Shown: piece by piece, positions 1-8,795 of the stretch
How positions within the stretch are numbered: the stretch's first letter is position 1
Layout of the letters: every line of letters begins with the position of its first letter
NCBI RefSeq assembly: GCF_003149515.1
Contig: NZ_CP029145.1
Coordinates: forward strand, 2,480,001-2,544,000
DNA from: Hymenobacter nivis
GTDB taxonomy: Bacteria; Bacteroidota; Bacteroidia; Cytophagales; Hymenobacteraceae
Length of the DNA stretch: 64,000 bases
Direction: 5' to 3'
Program-made: the position numbers and the translations under genes
The notes under the pieces: model-generated
Databases searched by the model: none
The model's input: the letters and a program-made list of their open reading frames with translations, nothing else
What the model was told of the DNA's origin: nothing

Positions 1-140
1 CCGACAAGATACACCCGTCGGCGGCCCTGGCTGGTCAAGTGCCGTGCCAGAGCCCGGGGCCAGCCAAAGCGGCGCTTACCCGGATAATTATATTTTTATG
101 AACAACTTGCATCCGCTAATCAACTCTTCGCACCCGGGCC

Positions 141-2168
141 ATGCCTGTAATGTTTTGTCGGCGGGCGCTGCGGTGGCTCGTCTTTGCGTGGAGCCTGGCC
201 CTGGGGCCCGGCGCGTGGGCCCAGGCGCCGCGCCCGGTCATTACGCCCGGGGCCTACAAAGTACGCGGCCTGGGCAGCCCCACCAGCCGCCGGCTGCGCC
301 TGCGCCCCGACGGTACGCCCGATTTTGTATACATCAATAAATACCGTTTCTACGAAGACAAAAAGGCCCTACGCGCCATTGCCCACGCCGAAAAGCGCCA
401 CCGCTACCACCAGGCCCGGCTGCTGCTCGAAGACTACATCGCGCGGTTCGGGCCCGAAAACTTTGGGCGCGGCACTGGAATGCTCTGGCGCATGGGCCAA
501 CTGCTGGAGCGCGACAGCCAGTTGGTGAAGGCCAAGGCGTACTACCGCCTGGCCTTGAAACATCGCCGGACGGATGTTACCAAAGTACAATTGTACTACG
601 ATTCGCTGGAGCAAAAAACTACCGCCTTGTACGTGCCGCTGCAAACGTATTACGATCTGGTGGAGTACCGCAAGAACCTCAATACGTTCCATCCGCCCAA
701 GGGCGTGTACACGAGCATGGGCGACGCCGTGAACAGCAAGGCCCCCGACTACGGCCCCACCCTAGCCGGGCGCGATTCGCTGCTGCTCTTCAGCAGCAAG
801 CGCAAGCGCCGGGGCCTGACCGGCACCGTGGACGAGGACCTGTACATCTCGCGGCGCGAGGGCGTGAGCTGGACCGACGCCGAGCCGCTGCCTAAACCCA
901 TCAACTCGCCTTATAACGAAGGGTCGGCGTGCTTTAGCAAGGACGGGCGTACCATCTTTTTTGCCCGCTGTGAGTGCCCCACCTGCCACGGCAACTGCGA
1001 CCTATACACGGCCAAGCTGGGCAAAGACGGCCAGTGGAGCGTGCCCCGCAGCCTGGGCCCCGCCGTGAATTCGGTAGCCTGGGACTCGCAGCCCGCGCTG
1101 TCGCAAACCGAAGACACCCTGTACTTTGCCTCCGACCGCCTAGGTGGTTTCGGGGCAAGCGACATCTACTTCACCGCCCGCCAGAAGAACGGCCAGTGGG
1201 GCCCCGCCCAAAACCTGGGGCCCGTGGTGAACACCCGTGAAAGCGAGGTCAGCCCCTTCTACCACCCCCTCTACCACGTGTTGTACTTCAGCTCGCGCGG
1301 GCAATTGCTGAACTTCGGCGACTTCGACATCTACAAAACCTACCGCGTACAGGGGCGCTGGCAGGAGCCGCGCAACATTGGACCCCTGGTGAACGGCAAG
1401 GGCCCCGAGTACTATTTCACCATCGACCGCGGAAGCCGCAACCTCTACTACGCCCGCTCCGAGCCCACCGATGTGGGCAACCTCGACCTCTACTCCTTTC
1501 CGCTGCCCATGGAGGCCCAGCCGCTGGCCACCACCACCGTGGCCGGCACCCTGCGCGACTCCATCAGCAACAAGCCGCTGCAAGGCATTGTGAGCGTGAT
1601 TGATACCGATAACGGCGTGGAAGTGGCCAGCAAGTACCTGCGGCCCGACGGCAGCTTCGACTTCGAGTTGATGGAGGGCTCGCACTACGTGCTGCTCATC
1701 CAGAGCCCGGATTTTTTCAGCGTTGAGAAAAAATTTGAGCTTAAAGGCGACACCGTGGTGAGCCTGCTGACGAACAGCTTGAACTACAAGCTACCGCTGG
1801 TGTTCAAAAATATCGAGTTTGAGGCCGGTAAGGCCAATGTGCTGGCGGCCATGCACTCCACCCTCGACCGGCTTACGACCTTCCTGGCTGACCACCCCAG
1901 CTACCGCCTCAGCATTGCGGGCCACACCGACGCCCAGGGCGACCCCGACGCTAACCTGCTGCTCTCGCAGGCCCGCGCCGAGGCCATTCGCCGCTACATC
2001 GAGCACCGGGGTAAGATTGCGCCCGCCCGCCTCGAAAGCGGCGGCTTCGGCAGCTCCCAACCGTTGAAAGACGAGGCCAACGAAGCCGACGCCCGCGTGA
2101 ACCGCCGCGTGGAGTTCCGCATCCTCCAGCCCGACGGCAACGCCCCGGCCAGCGGGGCCTGGAAATAA
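141..2168 (+). CDS. OmpA family protein with PD40 propeller
   Basis: A 675-residue envelope protein. Residues 1-28 form a signal peptide ending in AWAQA. Residues about 60-150 look like a TPR-type helical region. PD40/TolB-like propeller repeats follow at about 190-455 (SACFSKDGRTIFFARCE, DTLYFASDRLGGFGASDIY). A carboxypeptidase-regulatory/CNA-like beta domain lies at about 460-545, and an OmpA peptidoglycan-binding domain at about 555-665, with the SIAGHTDAQGD and ARVNRRVEF motifs. This order is common in Bacteroidota proteins thought to anchor the outer membrane to peptidoglycan, often beside PorP/SprF or gliding genes; no such neighbour is visible here. An AT-rich stretch at 85-100 could hold its promoter. 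Confidence 0.9.
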   Translation: MPVMFCRRALRWLVFAWSLALGPGAWAQAPRPVITPGAYKVRGLGSPTSRRLRLRPDGTPDFVYINKYRFYEDKKALRAIAHAEKRHRYHQARLLLEDYIARFGPENFGRGTGMLWRMGQLLERDSQLVKAKAYYRLALKHRRTDVTKVQLYYDSLEQKTTALYVPLQTYYDLVEYRKNLNTFHPPKGVYTSMGDAVNSKAPDYGPTLAGRDSLLLFSSKRKRRGLTGTVDEDLYISRREGVSWTDAEPLPKPINSPYNEGSACFSKDGRTIFFARCECPTCHGNCDLYTAKLGKDGQWSVPRSLGPAVNSVAWDSQPALSQTEDTLYFASDRLGGFGASDIYFTARQKNGQWGPAQNLGPVVNTRESEVSPFYHPLYHVLYFSSRGQLLNFGDFDIYKTYRVQGRWQEPRNIGPLVNGKGPEYYFTIDRGSRNLYYARSEPTDVGNLDLYSFPLPMEAQPLATTTVAGTLRDSISNKPLQGIVSVIDTDNGVEVASKYLRPDGSFDFELMEGSHYVLLIQSPDFFSVEKKFELKGDTVVSLLTNSLNYKLPLVFKNIEFEAGKANVLAAMHSTLDRLTTFLADHPSYRLSIAGHTDAQGDPDANLLLSQARAEAIRRYIEHRGKIAPARLESGGFGSSQPLKDEANEADARVNRRVEFRILQPDGNAPASGAWK

Positions 2169-2203
2169 AAGCCGGGTTGAAGCCCTGAAATCAACTACTT
2201 GCT

Positions 2204-2539
2204 TTACAGCGCTTTAACAAATATGTAGGCATTCAGTAGCATGAAGGACAGGGCCGGCAGCGAAACCAACAGACCGTCCTTCACTTTGATGCGGATGGCT
2301 ACGCCCAGGAACATCAGCACGGCCAAGCCGCCGGAGGCAATCAGCAGGATGGGGTTGATTCTTAGGCCCACCAGCAGCCCCACGGCCCCGAGCAACTCGA
2401 AAATTATGGCAATCAGCCCCACCCTTTCCAGCCCAAACCGTTTGAACTCCTCCTTCATGTTGGGCGAGATGAAATAGGCAACGCCGTAGCCCAAAAAGGA
2501 CAAGCTCGAGAATAGCGTTAAAACGGTGAGCAGGTACAT
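2204..2539 (-). CDS. DoxX-like small membrane protein
   Basis: A 111-residue protein made almost entirely of four hydrophobic segments, with the short cytoplasmic patches expected of the DoxX-like superfamily. It is the second gene of a pair: its ATG (2539-2537) shares one base with the TGA of the upstream gene (TGATG), so the two are probably translationally coupled. No catalytic motif is visible. Members are described as quinol-oxidase-associated or oxidoreductase-partner membrane proteins, but a specific role cannot be read here. Confidence 0.8.
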   Translation of the reverse strand: MYLLTVLTLFSSLSFLGYGVAYFISPNMKEEFKRFGLERVGLIAIIFELLGAVGLLVGLRINPILLIASGGLAVLMFLGVAIRIKVKDGLLVSLPALSFMLLNAYIFVKAL

Positions 2540-2889
2540 CAGGCGGCAGGAGTATGCAGGGCGGCGTAGGCAATGAATAAGCTCAGCACCAGCAAGACTA
2601 AGGAAGGAGCACGCTTGAAAAGCGGATTATTGACCTTGTAGTGAAAGTATTGCGCGGCCAGCATCAGCACGGCCATGAGCAGGGCGGGCACCAGCACCAG
2701 GGCCGGGTACCAGATGCCGGCAATCAGCAGGGTGGCCAGGGCAATTTTGGTGGACCCTACCAGCGTGCGGGTTTGGTCGCTCAGGCCGTACTGCTTGAAT
2801 TCCAGTACGATGTTATCGAAGCGGAAGACCCACACGTAGATGACCGACAGGGCAACAACGAGCTGGACGATGATGGCGGCAGTAGTCAT
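2539..2889 (-). CDS. DoxX-like small membrane protein
   Basis: A 116-residue integral membrane protein with four predicted transmembrane helices, and the first gene of a coupled DoxX-like pair. The motif VFRFDNIVLEFKQYGLSD between helices 1 and 2 parallels the MKEEFKRFGL patch of its partner, so the two are probably paralogues forming a heteromeric complex (inference). The stop codon overlaps the partner's start by one base. Function is unknown beyond the family. Confidence 0.8.
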   Translation of the reverse strand: MTTAAIIVQLVVALSVIYVWVFRFDNIVLEFKQYGLSDQTRTLVGSTKIALATLLIAGIWYPALVLVPALLMAVLMLAAQYFHYKVNNPLFKRAPSLVLLVLSLFIAYAALHTPAA

Positions 2890-3052
2890 GCTAGTTTCCG
2901 TTTAGTGCCCCATCGGCCGGTTGCCTTGCCGCGTTGGCTCGGGTTGCTGCCGGCTATGCCGCCCCGTTTTCCGGGCCCGGCGCAGTGCATGGGTTTGGTA
3001 GCAAAGCCCCTAAGCCGCTCGAATGTTTAGGTCGGGGCGTTAGCAAAGGCGT

Positions 3053-3152
3053 GTAGAATGGAGTGCCACTCCATTTTTGTGCGCACGCCAAACGGAGTAG
3101 CACTCCGTTCTACGCACCTTCCGTGCTGGCTGTGCACTGACTTGAAAACTGC
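3053..3152. repeat. Family C palindromic repeat, copy 1
   Basis: About 100 bp made of GTAGAATGGAGTGCCACTCC, a spacer, then the inverted arm ending in CACTCCGTTCTACG, followed by a tail CCTTCCGTGCTGGC..GCACTGACTTGAAAACTGC. A near-identical unit including the tail lies at 58622-58721. It fills the gap between the DoxX-like pair and the GreA/GreB-like gene. Confidence 0.8.
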
Positions 3153-3162
3153 GCCAACAGCG

Positions 3163-3621
3163 CTACGAAACGGCCAGCACCTGCACCGTTTTGCCGTTGA
3201 ACACGGCCGCCTCGCCGGCGCGCTTGCCCTTCAGGGCCAGGGCCACCGGCGCGGCCCCCGACACGGCAAAGCACTCCTGCCCGCCCACCACTAGCCGGCC
3301 GGCGCTGATGGCCAGGTAGAACCAGCCCAACGAGGTGTGCACCAGGGCCCCCGGGCGCACCGCGTCGCAGGGCGCGTCGGGGCTGATGCGGGCCAACTCA
3401 GCAGCCAGCTGCCGGGCCTGGTGCAGCTGACCGGCGTTGCGGTCGCGCTCCTGGGTGGCCATTTCGCGGCCGGTTTCGTACTTGTCGCCCGCGCTGCTTT
3501 TGGTGTCGGAGTTAGCCGATTCCTGGGCGGCCTGCATGGCCAGGGCAGCAGCGGCCATGCGCTGCTCGATGAAGGCCTGGCAGGCGGCGTGAAGGGCGGG
3601 TTTGGGTAAAAAATCGGCCAT
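3163..3621 (-). CDS. GreA/GreB-like C-terminal domain protein
   Basis: A 152-residue protein. An N-terminal helical part carries KSSAGDKYETGREMA, followed by a helical run QLHQARQLAAEL, then a beta-rich C-terminal part with the spacing of the GreA/GreB C-terminal domain (VVGGQECFAVSGAAPVALAL and KGKRAG). Such short proteins are frequent in Bacteroidota and are sometimes mislabelled 3-oxoacyl-ACP synthase. It lacks the long GreA N-terminal coiled coil with its acidic tip, so true transcript-cleavage activity is doubtful. The start at 3621 is preferred because the preceding in-frame residues (MPGPGRARFYLFRFAP) are not family-like. Confidence 0.65.
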   Translation of the reverse strand: MADFLPKPALHAACQAFIEQRMAAAALAMQAAQESANSDTKSSAGDKYETGREMATQERDRNAGQLHQARQLAAELARISPDAPCDAVRPGALVHTSLGWFYLAISAGRLVVGGQECFAVSGAAPVALALKGKRAGEAAVFNGKTVQVLAVS

Positions 3622-3980
3622 TGGGGCGAAGCGGAAGAGGTAAAAGCGGGCCCGGCCGGGCCCTGGCAACCGCCGCGCAGCCGCGGCGGGGACTAAAATC
3701 GGGTAATTCTACGCGATAAACAGCTGGCTGCACCTTGGTTCTTTGCAGTGCCGAACCGAACCAACGCGGGGCCCTGGCTTTTTGCCCCGCCGCGCGCCAC
3801 GAAATCACCCGCTTTCTTTTTCCCTACATGAGCCCTATGCCCACGCTGATGCTTGAAGCTGAGGCCCCCGCGCACCGCCTGCCGCGCTGGCAACAGCGGC
3901 AGAAGAACTTCGACGCCGCGGTTCCCACCGTGGCCGATTGCGCCCGGCGCGCCAGTGTCATTCCTTTTCACCCCTCCCCC

Positions 3981-4676
3981 ATGTCGTCGCGCGAACTCGC
4001 CAACCTCCCCGCCCTGAAAAGCGCCCAGCGCGCCGAGTTTCTACGCCGGGCCCGCCAGCTGGGCCACTACTTCGACGCCCTGGAGCAGGGGCTGGAGGAA
4101 CGTCGGTTTTTTACCGCAGCCGCCGAAGCGGTGCGGCTGCTGCCCGCCGCGGCCTTGCAGCCGCACCGCGTGCCCGGCTTCTACCAGCCGGGGCCGGAGG
4201 CCGGGGGGCCGGGCAAGGGCGGGGCGTTGGTGTTTGCCGACGGCCTGCTGACGGCGGGGCCCCGGGGGCCTGTGCACGTGCACGCCATTTCCATCGACAC
4301 CAAGGTATTGGGCCCCGGCGAGCAGTGGGACGTGAGCCCGCCCGACGGCGACGCCTGGGCCCCCGATGGCCTGCCCTCCTACGTGGTGGTGAACGTGCGG
4401 CGGCTGATTCTGCACCCCGGGGCCGTCGTGGTGGTGCGCGGCCACGCGTTTTCGCTGCTTTGCCAAGAGTACCACTCCCTGGCCGTTGCGGACGCCGGTG
4501 CACACCAGGTGGCCATCGGGCCCGCGCCGCTGGGGGCCGGCCTACCGGGGCCCTGCCAGCTGGCCGAGCTGGTGTTCCGCGACGTGTGGGGGCCCCTGGC
4601 TGTGCACGCCCAATCGGCTGCCCACGCGCCCGGCCGGCGCGTGGTGCTGGCCCACCATGTTTCCGGCCTGGCCTAA
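3981..4676 (+). CDS. Hypothetical protein
   Basis: About 231 residues from the chosen ATG. The same frame is open upstream to 3735 with other ATGs at 3828 and 3837, so the N-terminus is uncertain. The first 60 residues are helical and charged. The rest is beta-rich, with SYVVVNVRRLILHPGAVVVV and VHVHAISIDTKVLGPGEQW, which gives a cupin-like impression without a clear metal motif. I do not recognise a family. Another long frame on the same strand (3938-4756) was judged a shadow because its product is low-complexity Arg/Ala/Gly. Confidence 0.5.
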   Translation: MSSRELANLPALKSAQRAEFLRRARQLGHYFDALEQGLEERRFFTAAAEAVRLLPAAALQPHRVPGFYQPGPEAGGPGKGGALVFADGLLTAGPRGPVHVHAISIDTKVLGPGEQWDVSPPDGDAWAPDGLPSYVVVNVRRLILHPGAVVVVRGHAFSLLCQEYHSLAVADAGAHQVAIGPAPLGAGLPGPCQLAELVFRDVWGPLAVHAQSAAHAPGRRVVLAHHVSGLA

Positions 4677-4781
4677 TCCGCTCCCGCTCAGGCATAAATA
4701 AATTTGCAGTAGCGCTTTATTACGCATTGGCTGCTAGTTGCTTATACCTTGTATAAAGTTCACCTTATTTATCCCCAATAA

Positions 4782-5462
4782 ATGCCCTCTAATCCCGACC
4801 TCCTTACCCCCCAACAATTCGAGCAGTACGCCGCTGAGTGGCAGAAAATTGCCAGTGGCGCCGGGGGGCCAGCGCTCGAGCGGTGCTTCGCCGCGCCCGG
4901 CCACGGCCGCCGCACCTACGCCAGTCTGCCCGTCCAGCACTTGGTATGGCTGGTGTCGACGGTGGGTATCGTCTACGTTAGGACCCGGTTTTTAGCTATT
5001 GCCCACGACGACCGCCCGACCCGCTTCGCGCTGGCACTATTTGCCACCGATGCCGAGGGCAAACGCCTCTCGGCCTACTACTTGGCCGATGCGGAGGACG
5101 AAGGCTCCGCCCTGCACCAGCTGCCCGCCACCCAGGTACCGCACAGCCTGGTGAAGACTTGGCTGCACAACTGGACCGCGGCGCCGGCCATCACGCCCGC
5201 TCTGTTTGCCACCGGCTACGGGCCCCTGCGGGGCTACACCTTCGAGCTGGGCGATTTCCTGGAGCCCCTGTTTGCCGCCCAGCCTTTCGGCGACCAAACG
5301 CTGCGGGTTAGCTTCGGCCTGCACGAATACTACCCCACCGAGGGCCCCCTGACGCAAACCTTCGGGCTAGTGCTACGCATCCACGACCCTAAGAAGCTGG
5401 ACGGCAGCGGCTCCAGCGACCCATTTTTCGATATGTCGAGTCCCTGCCCACCGAAGTGCTAG
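4782..5462 (+). CDS. Hypothetical protein
   Basis: A 226-residue, apparently soluble protein with no signal peptide. It starts MPSNPDLLTPQQFEQYAAEW and contains the beta-strand-rich block LVWLVSTVGIVYVRTRFLAI and a C-terminal part FGLVLRIHDPKKLDGSGSSDP. No family, catalytic motif or repeat is recognised. It sits alone between an unknown gene and the sensor operon; the upstream gap (4677-4781) is AT-rich and probably carries its promoter. Confidence 0.6.
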   Translation: MPSNPDLLTPQQFEQYAAEWQKIASGAGGPALERCFAAPGHGRRTYASLPVQHLVWLVSTVGIVYVRTRFLAIAHDDRPTRFALALFATDAEGKRLSAYYLADAEDEGSALHQLPATQVPHSLVKTWLHNWTAAPAITPALFATGYGPLRGYTFELGDFLEPLFAAQPFGDQTLRVSFGLHEYYPTEGPLTQTFGLVLRIHDPKKLDGSGSSDPFFDMSSPCPPKC

Positions 5463-5533
5463 GGGCATGCCCGAGGGCGTAGGCAGCGCTAAGGGCAGCT
5501 TACCATTCTCTACTTGCCCTACCCGTAAGCAGC

Positions 5534-6193
5534 ATGACCAGCGACGGATTATTTATATTTATACTTATAGCCCGCTTTATGGAGGTCGCGCTAGCGGTCG
5601 CGTTCCTCAGCGGCGTGATACGCTTCCGGCGGCTACCGCCGGAACTGCGGTATTTGGCAGTGTTTTTAGGGTTTGACGTGGCAACAGAAGTTGTATCTAC
5701 TTGGCTAGGGTATTTACATCGACCCAACTTGTTCCTATTCCCAATTTTTGCGGCGGTTGAAGTGTGGTTTTTGGCGTTAGTCTACGACCGGGCGTTGCGA
5801 TGGCCGGCCTTTTCGCGGTGGCGGCCGTGGCTGGCCGGCGCATTCGTAGCCTACTGCGCGCTCGACGGCTTGCTGGCCCCCGAGGTGGCCCGGTTCAAGC
5901 CCGCCCTGTTGCTCGTGGAAAGCGTGCTGGTGCTGAGCCTGGTGGGGCTGTATTTCCGCAAGCTGCTCCACGAGCTGCGCGTAACACGCCTGGATCGGGA
6001 GCCAATGTTCTGGATTTCGGTCGGAATCGTCATTAACTTTCTGGGCAGCATTCAAATTCACCTGTTCAGCAACTACCTGCTCACGCACTACTCTAAGCAG
6101 CTGAGCTTATATGCCTGGACCGTCCACTCACTACTCAACGTGGTGTTGTATGCCTGCTACTGCACCGCTCTATGGATTCGCCCCCGGAAGTAA
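5534..6193 (+). CDS. Multi-pass membrane protein, sensor-operon partner
   Basis: A 219-residue protein with about six or seven hydrophobic helices spread over its whole length (for example LFLFPIFAAVEVWFLALVYD and ALLLVESVLVLSLVGLYF). Its last 22 bases overlap the start of the histidine kinase gene, so the two are very likely co-translated. Because the kinase itself has only one transmembrane helix and no sensory domain, this protein may be the sensory or signal-delivering partner (inference). No sequence family is recognised with confidence. Confidence 0.75.
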   Translation: MTSDGLFIFILIARFMEVALAVAFLSGVIRFRRLPPELRYLAVFLGFDVATEVVSTWLGYLHRPNLFLFPIFAAVEVWFLALVYDRALRWPAFSRWRPWLAGAFVAYCALDGLLAPEVARFKPALLLVESVLVLSLVGLYFRKLLHELRVTRLDREPMFWISVGIVINFLGSIQIHLFSNYLLTHYSKQLSLYAWTVHSLLNVVLYACYCTALWIRPRK

Positions 6194-6984
6194 CCTTCGC
6201 CCCGCTGCTGTTCGGCGGCATTGCGTTCATGCTGCTGGCGGCGGGGGCCCTGGTGCTGTTTTTAGTGGTGTACCAGAAGCGGCTGCTGCAACAGCAACTG
6301 CGCCTGCGCGCGGCCGAGGCCACGCACCAGCAGGCGCTACTGGCCGCCATCGTGGAGGCCCAGGAACTGGAGCGGGAACGCATCGGCCGCGACCTCCACG
6401 ACGGCATCGGCTCGACCATTGCCACGGCCAAACTGCTGGTGCACCGCCTCGAAGGCCCCCAGCCCCTCGACGACCGCGCCGATTTACTCGGCTTGGTGAA
6501 AGAAATAATGGGCACCGCCGTGCAGGACGTACGCACCGTATCGCACAGCCTCTACCCGGTGGTGCTGGCCCGTTTTGGCTTGGCCGAAGCCCTTCAGCAC
6601 TTGGTCGACGTGTCGAACGAAGCCGGCACGCTGGCCGTCGAGCTGGAGGTGGAGTACCCCCGCCCCCTGGCCCTGGCCCAGGAGCTGGCCCTGTACCGCA
6701 TTTGCCAAGAGCTGATGCACAACGCTTTCAAGCACGCCGTCGGGGCCACGCGTCTCGGCGTGCAGCTGCGGCAGCGCGGCACACTGCTCACGCTGGCCGT
6801 GGACGACGACGGCTGCGGCTTTGCGCAACCCGCGCCGGGGCCCCCCGCGCTGGCCGGCGCGGGCGTGGGCCTGCGCAGCATCGACGTGCGGGTGCAACTG
6901 CTGCGCGCCCGCCTGCACCGGGCCTCGGGCCCCGGCCAGGGCACCCACACCCGCGTCGAGCTACCCTCGGCCTTTGTGGTGTAA
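6172..6984 (+). CDS. NarX/DegS-type sensor histidine kinase
   Basis: 270 residues. One N-terminal transmembrane helix (about 11-34) is followed by a short coiled coil, then a HisKA_3 dimerisation domain with the H-box ERERIGRDLHDGIG, in which His76 is the likely phospho-acceptor. The HATPase_c domain has the N-box ELMHNAFKHA, the G1-type box VDDDGCGF and a late GVGLRSI glycine box. There is no periplasmic sensor domain, so input probably comes from the overlapping membrane protein gene upstream. The response regulator follows 40 bases downstream. These form a compact two-component operon with unknown stimulus. Confidence 0.92.
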   Translation: MDSPPEVTFAPLLFGGIAFMLLAAGALVLFLVVYQKRLLQQQLRLRAAEATHQQALLAAIVEAQELERERIGRDLHDGIGSTIATAKLLVHRLEGPQPLDDRADLLGLVKEIMGTAVQDVRTVSHSLYPVVLARFGLAEALQHLVDVSNEAGTLAVELEVEYPRPLALAQELALYRICQELMHNAFKHAVGATRLGVQLRQRGTLLTLAVDDDGCGFAQPAPGPPALAGAGVGLRSIDVRVQLLRARLHRASGPGQGTHTRVELPSAFVV

Positions 6985-7024
6985 GCCCAGGGGTTTTTAC
7001 CGTTTCTGTCCTTTCCCCCTTCCC

Positions 7025-7690
7025 ATGGCTTCCATCGATTTCCCGGTTCGCATTGCGCTACTCGACGACCACCCGCTGTTTCGGCAGGGAATGCGCTACA
7101 TTTTGCAGGCCCTACCCTACGTGGAGGCCGTGGACGAAGCCGGCGAGTTTGCCGAGCTGCTGGCCCTCTGCCGCCAGCGCCTGCCCGACGTGCTGCTCCT
7201 CGACCTGCAAATGCCCGGCATGGACGGCCCCGAAGTAGCCAAAACCCTACTCGCCGAATTCCCCGGCCTGAAAATCATCGTCCTCTCGATGTTTTCCGCC
7301 GACAAGTTCATCACCCAAATGCTGAAGCTGGGGGCCCGCAGCTACCTGCCCAAAGACGCCGACCAGGACCAGCTCCGCCAGGCCCTGGAAGACGTGCTCA
7401 CGACCGGCCACCACGTCACGCCGCGCATGGCGCGGGCGTTGCTGCGCGGGGCCCCGGCGGCCCCGGCCCCCGCGCCGCCGCTCTCGGCCCTGGTGCAGCT
7501 CACCCCGCGCGAGGAGGAAATCCTGCGTCTCATCTGCGAGGGCCGCACAGCGGCCGAAATTGCCGACCACCTCTTCATCAGCCGCCGCACCGTGGAGGGC
7601 CACCGCCAAAACCTGCTCGAAAAAACCCACGCCCCCAACTCGACCGGCCTGGTAGTGTACGCCGTCCGCCACGGCCTACTGGACGCGTGA
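7025..7690 (+). CDS. NarL/FixJ-type response regulator
   Basis: 221 residues. The receiver domain (about 8-125) carries the acidic pair DD at 14-15, the phospho-acceptor Asp60 in LLLDLQMPG, and the conserved Lys in YLPKDA. The C-terminal LuxR-type HTH (about 155-215) reads LTPREEEILRLICEG and AEIADHLFISRRTVEGHRQN. The start MASIDFPVRIALLDDHP is chosen because it begins right before the receiver fold and 40 bases after the kinase stop. It is the DNA-binding output of the upstream kinase; its targets are not visible here. Confidence 0.93.
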   Translation: MASIDFPVRIALLDDHPLFRQGMRYILQALPYVEAVDEAGEFAELLALCRQRLPDVLLLDLQMPGMDGPEVAKTLLAEFPGLKIIVLSMFSADKFITQMLKLGARSYLPKDADQDQLRQALEDVLTTGHHVTPRMARALLRGAPAAPAPAPPLSALVQLTPREEEILRLICEGRTAAEIADHLFISRRTVEGHRQNLLEKTHAPNSTGLVVYAVRHGLLDA

Positions 7691-7758
7691 GTTAGGTGCT
7701 GCGCAATTTGAACGAGTGGGTTGGCAAGCCCAAAGGCAATGCGCGTGGGACCCTACGG

Positions 7759-8481
7759 CTACTTCGGTAGTTGCGGGAACTCGCCGACCAGAGACGTGTG
7801 CTTGCCCTTGCTGGCAATTTTGGTGATGGTTTCCAGGAACTGGTAAAACCGGATGTTTTCGTCGCCCTTCATCAGCTCCGAAGCGTTTTTCAGGGCCCGG
7901 GCCGTAGCCACAGTCGTGCGAGCGTTTTCTAGGTCGGCCTTTGCCCGGATTTTGGCTTCCAAGTGCCGGGCGAATAGTTCTTGAATATTTTTGGGGAAAG
8001 TCAGGTCGCGCAGCTGCACCATTTCGAGCACTACGCCAAATTCTAGCGCGCGCTGGGCCAGGGCCTCGGTCTGCAAACTGGCAAGCTCGGCCCGTCGCTC
8101 ATTCAGGTCCTCGCTGGTGGAAACGCCAATCTGGACGCGGGCCGAAAGCTGCACGGCGACGGCCACGCGCTGCTCGGCTTCGTTCAGGGCCGGGCCTACG
8201 CCCTGGCTGAAATCGAAGCTGTTCACGAACCGCAAGCCATCGGCAATGCGGTAAAGTACCACGCATGAGAACCGGAGCGCAATATTATCGCTGGTGAGCA
8301 CCTCTTGGTTGGTAATCACTACTTGCCGGGAAGTAGTGGGCAGCACCAGTAACTCGGTCTGGTTGCGCCAATCAGACACTTCGTAACGCCCCGGCTCCCA
8401 CTGTTTTTCCAGCACGTTGTTGCGGTACAAGAAACCTTGGCTATTGGGCCGTACCTGATAGGTTTTGGTAAATAATCCCAT
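7759..8481 (-). CDS. SPFH/Band 7 domain protein
   Basis: 240 residues from MGLFTKTYQVRPNSQGFLYR. The SPFH/Band-7 domain occupies residues about 10-180, with the stomatin-like stretch VLTSDNIALRFSCVVLYRI and a coiled C-terminal part (EELFARHLEAKIRAKADLE type). An in-frame extension upstream exists but is Pro/Arg-rich and unlike the family. There is no clear N-terminal membrane anchor, unlike many stomatins, so membrane association may be peripheral. It converges on the response regulator gene. Confidence 0.82.
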   Translation of the reverse strand: MGLFTKTYQVRPNSQGFLYRNNVLEKQWEPGRYEVSDWRNQTELLVLPTTSRQVVITNQEVLTSDNIALRFSCVVLYRIADGLRFVNSFDFSQGVGPALNEAEQRVAVAVQLSARVQIGVSTSEDLNERRAELASLQTEALAQRALEFGVVLEMVQLRDLTFPKNIQELFARHLEAKIRAKADLENARTTVATARALKNASELMKGDENIRFYQFLETITKIASKGKHTSLVGEFPQLPK

Positions 8482-8690
8482 AACAAAGCGACGGGGGTTG
8501 AGAATAGTCAAAAGTAGGAGAAAAAGGACCCCAGGCCGGCCGGGGGCCGTGCGTAAGCTTTGGGGCAGGCCCCGCGGCGGTATCTGCACGGCCACAAACG
8601 GCCAGCTGGGTAAGCCGAAGCTTCGCCCTTTTCCTCCACTCAAGGTCAGCTTTTCAGGCTGTTTGCAGGATAGTGCAAAGTCCTTCCAGG

Positions 8691-8757
8691 TCTGACGAGG
8701 GGAATCGAACCCCCTACCGGCCCGCTCCGCAATGCCCTGAATCTAACGGGCCGGCAA
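8691..8757 (-). other. tRNA-like T-arm remnant in an intergenic gap
   Basis: Within the roughly 310-base gap 8482-8795, the minus strand carries a perfect T-arm-like hairpin: GGGGG, loop TTCGATT, CCCCT, followed by seven acceptor-like bases CGTCAGA. Just upstream sits a GC stem CCGGCCCG..CGGGCCGG. No matching 5' acceptor (TCTGACG) or anticodon arm is present within about 100 bases, so this is not an intact tRNA. It may be the 3' fragment of a tRNA, such as is left by integration at a tRNA gene, or chance. The rest of the gap shows nothing else recognisable. Confidence 0.3.
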
Positions 8758-8795
8758 GTGATGCAGGTGGCGGTTAGGCCCCAAGTTACTACTTT

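Noticed and set aside
3938-4756. Long plus-strand open frame (272 codons) beside the unknown gene
   Set aside because: Its product is low-complexity Arg/Ala/Gly, typical of an off-frame reading of GC-rich DNA. The other frame (ending 4676) has normal composition and strand patterns.
8691-8790. A complete tRNA or tmRNA gene
   Set aside because: The T-arm is present but no paired acceptor, D-arm or anticodon arm can be built, and no tmRNA 5' end or tag reading frame is visible.
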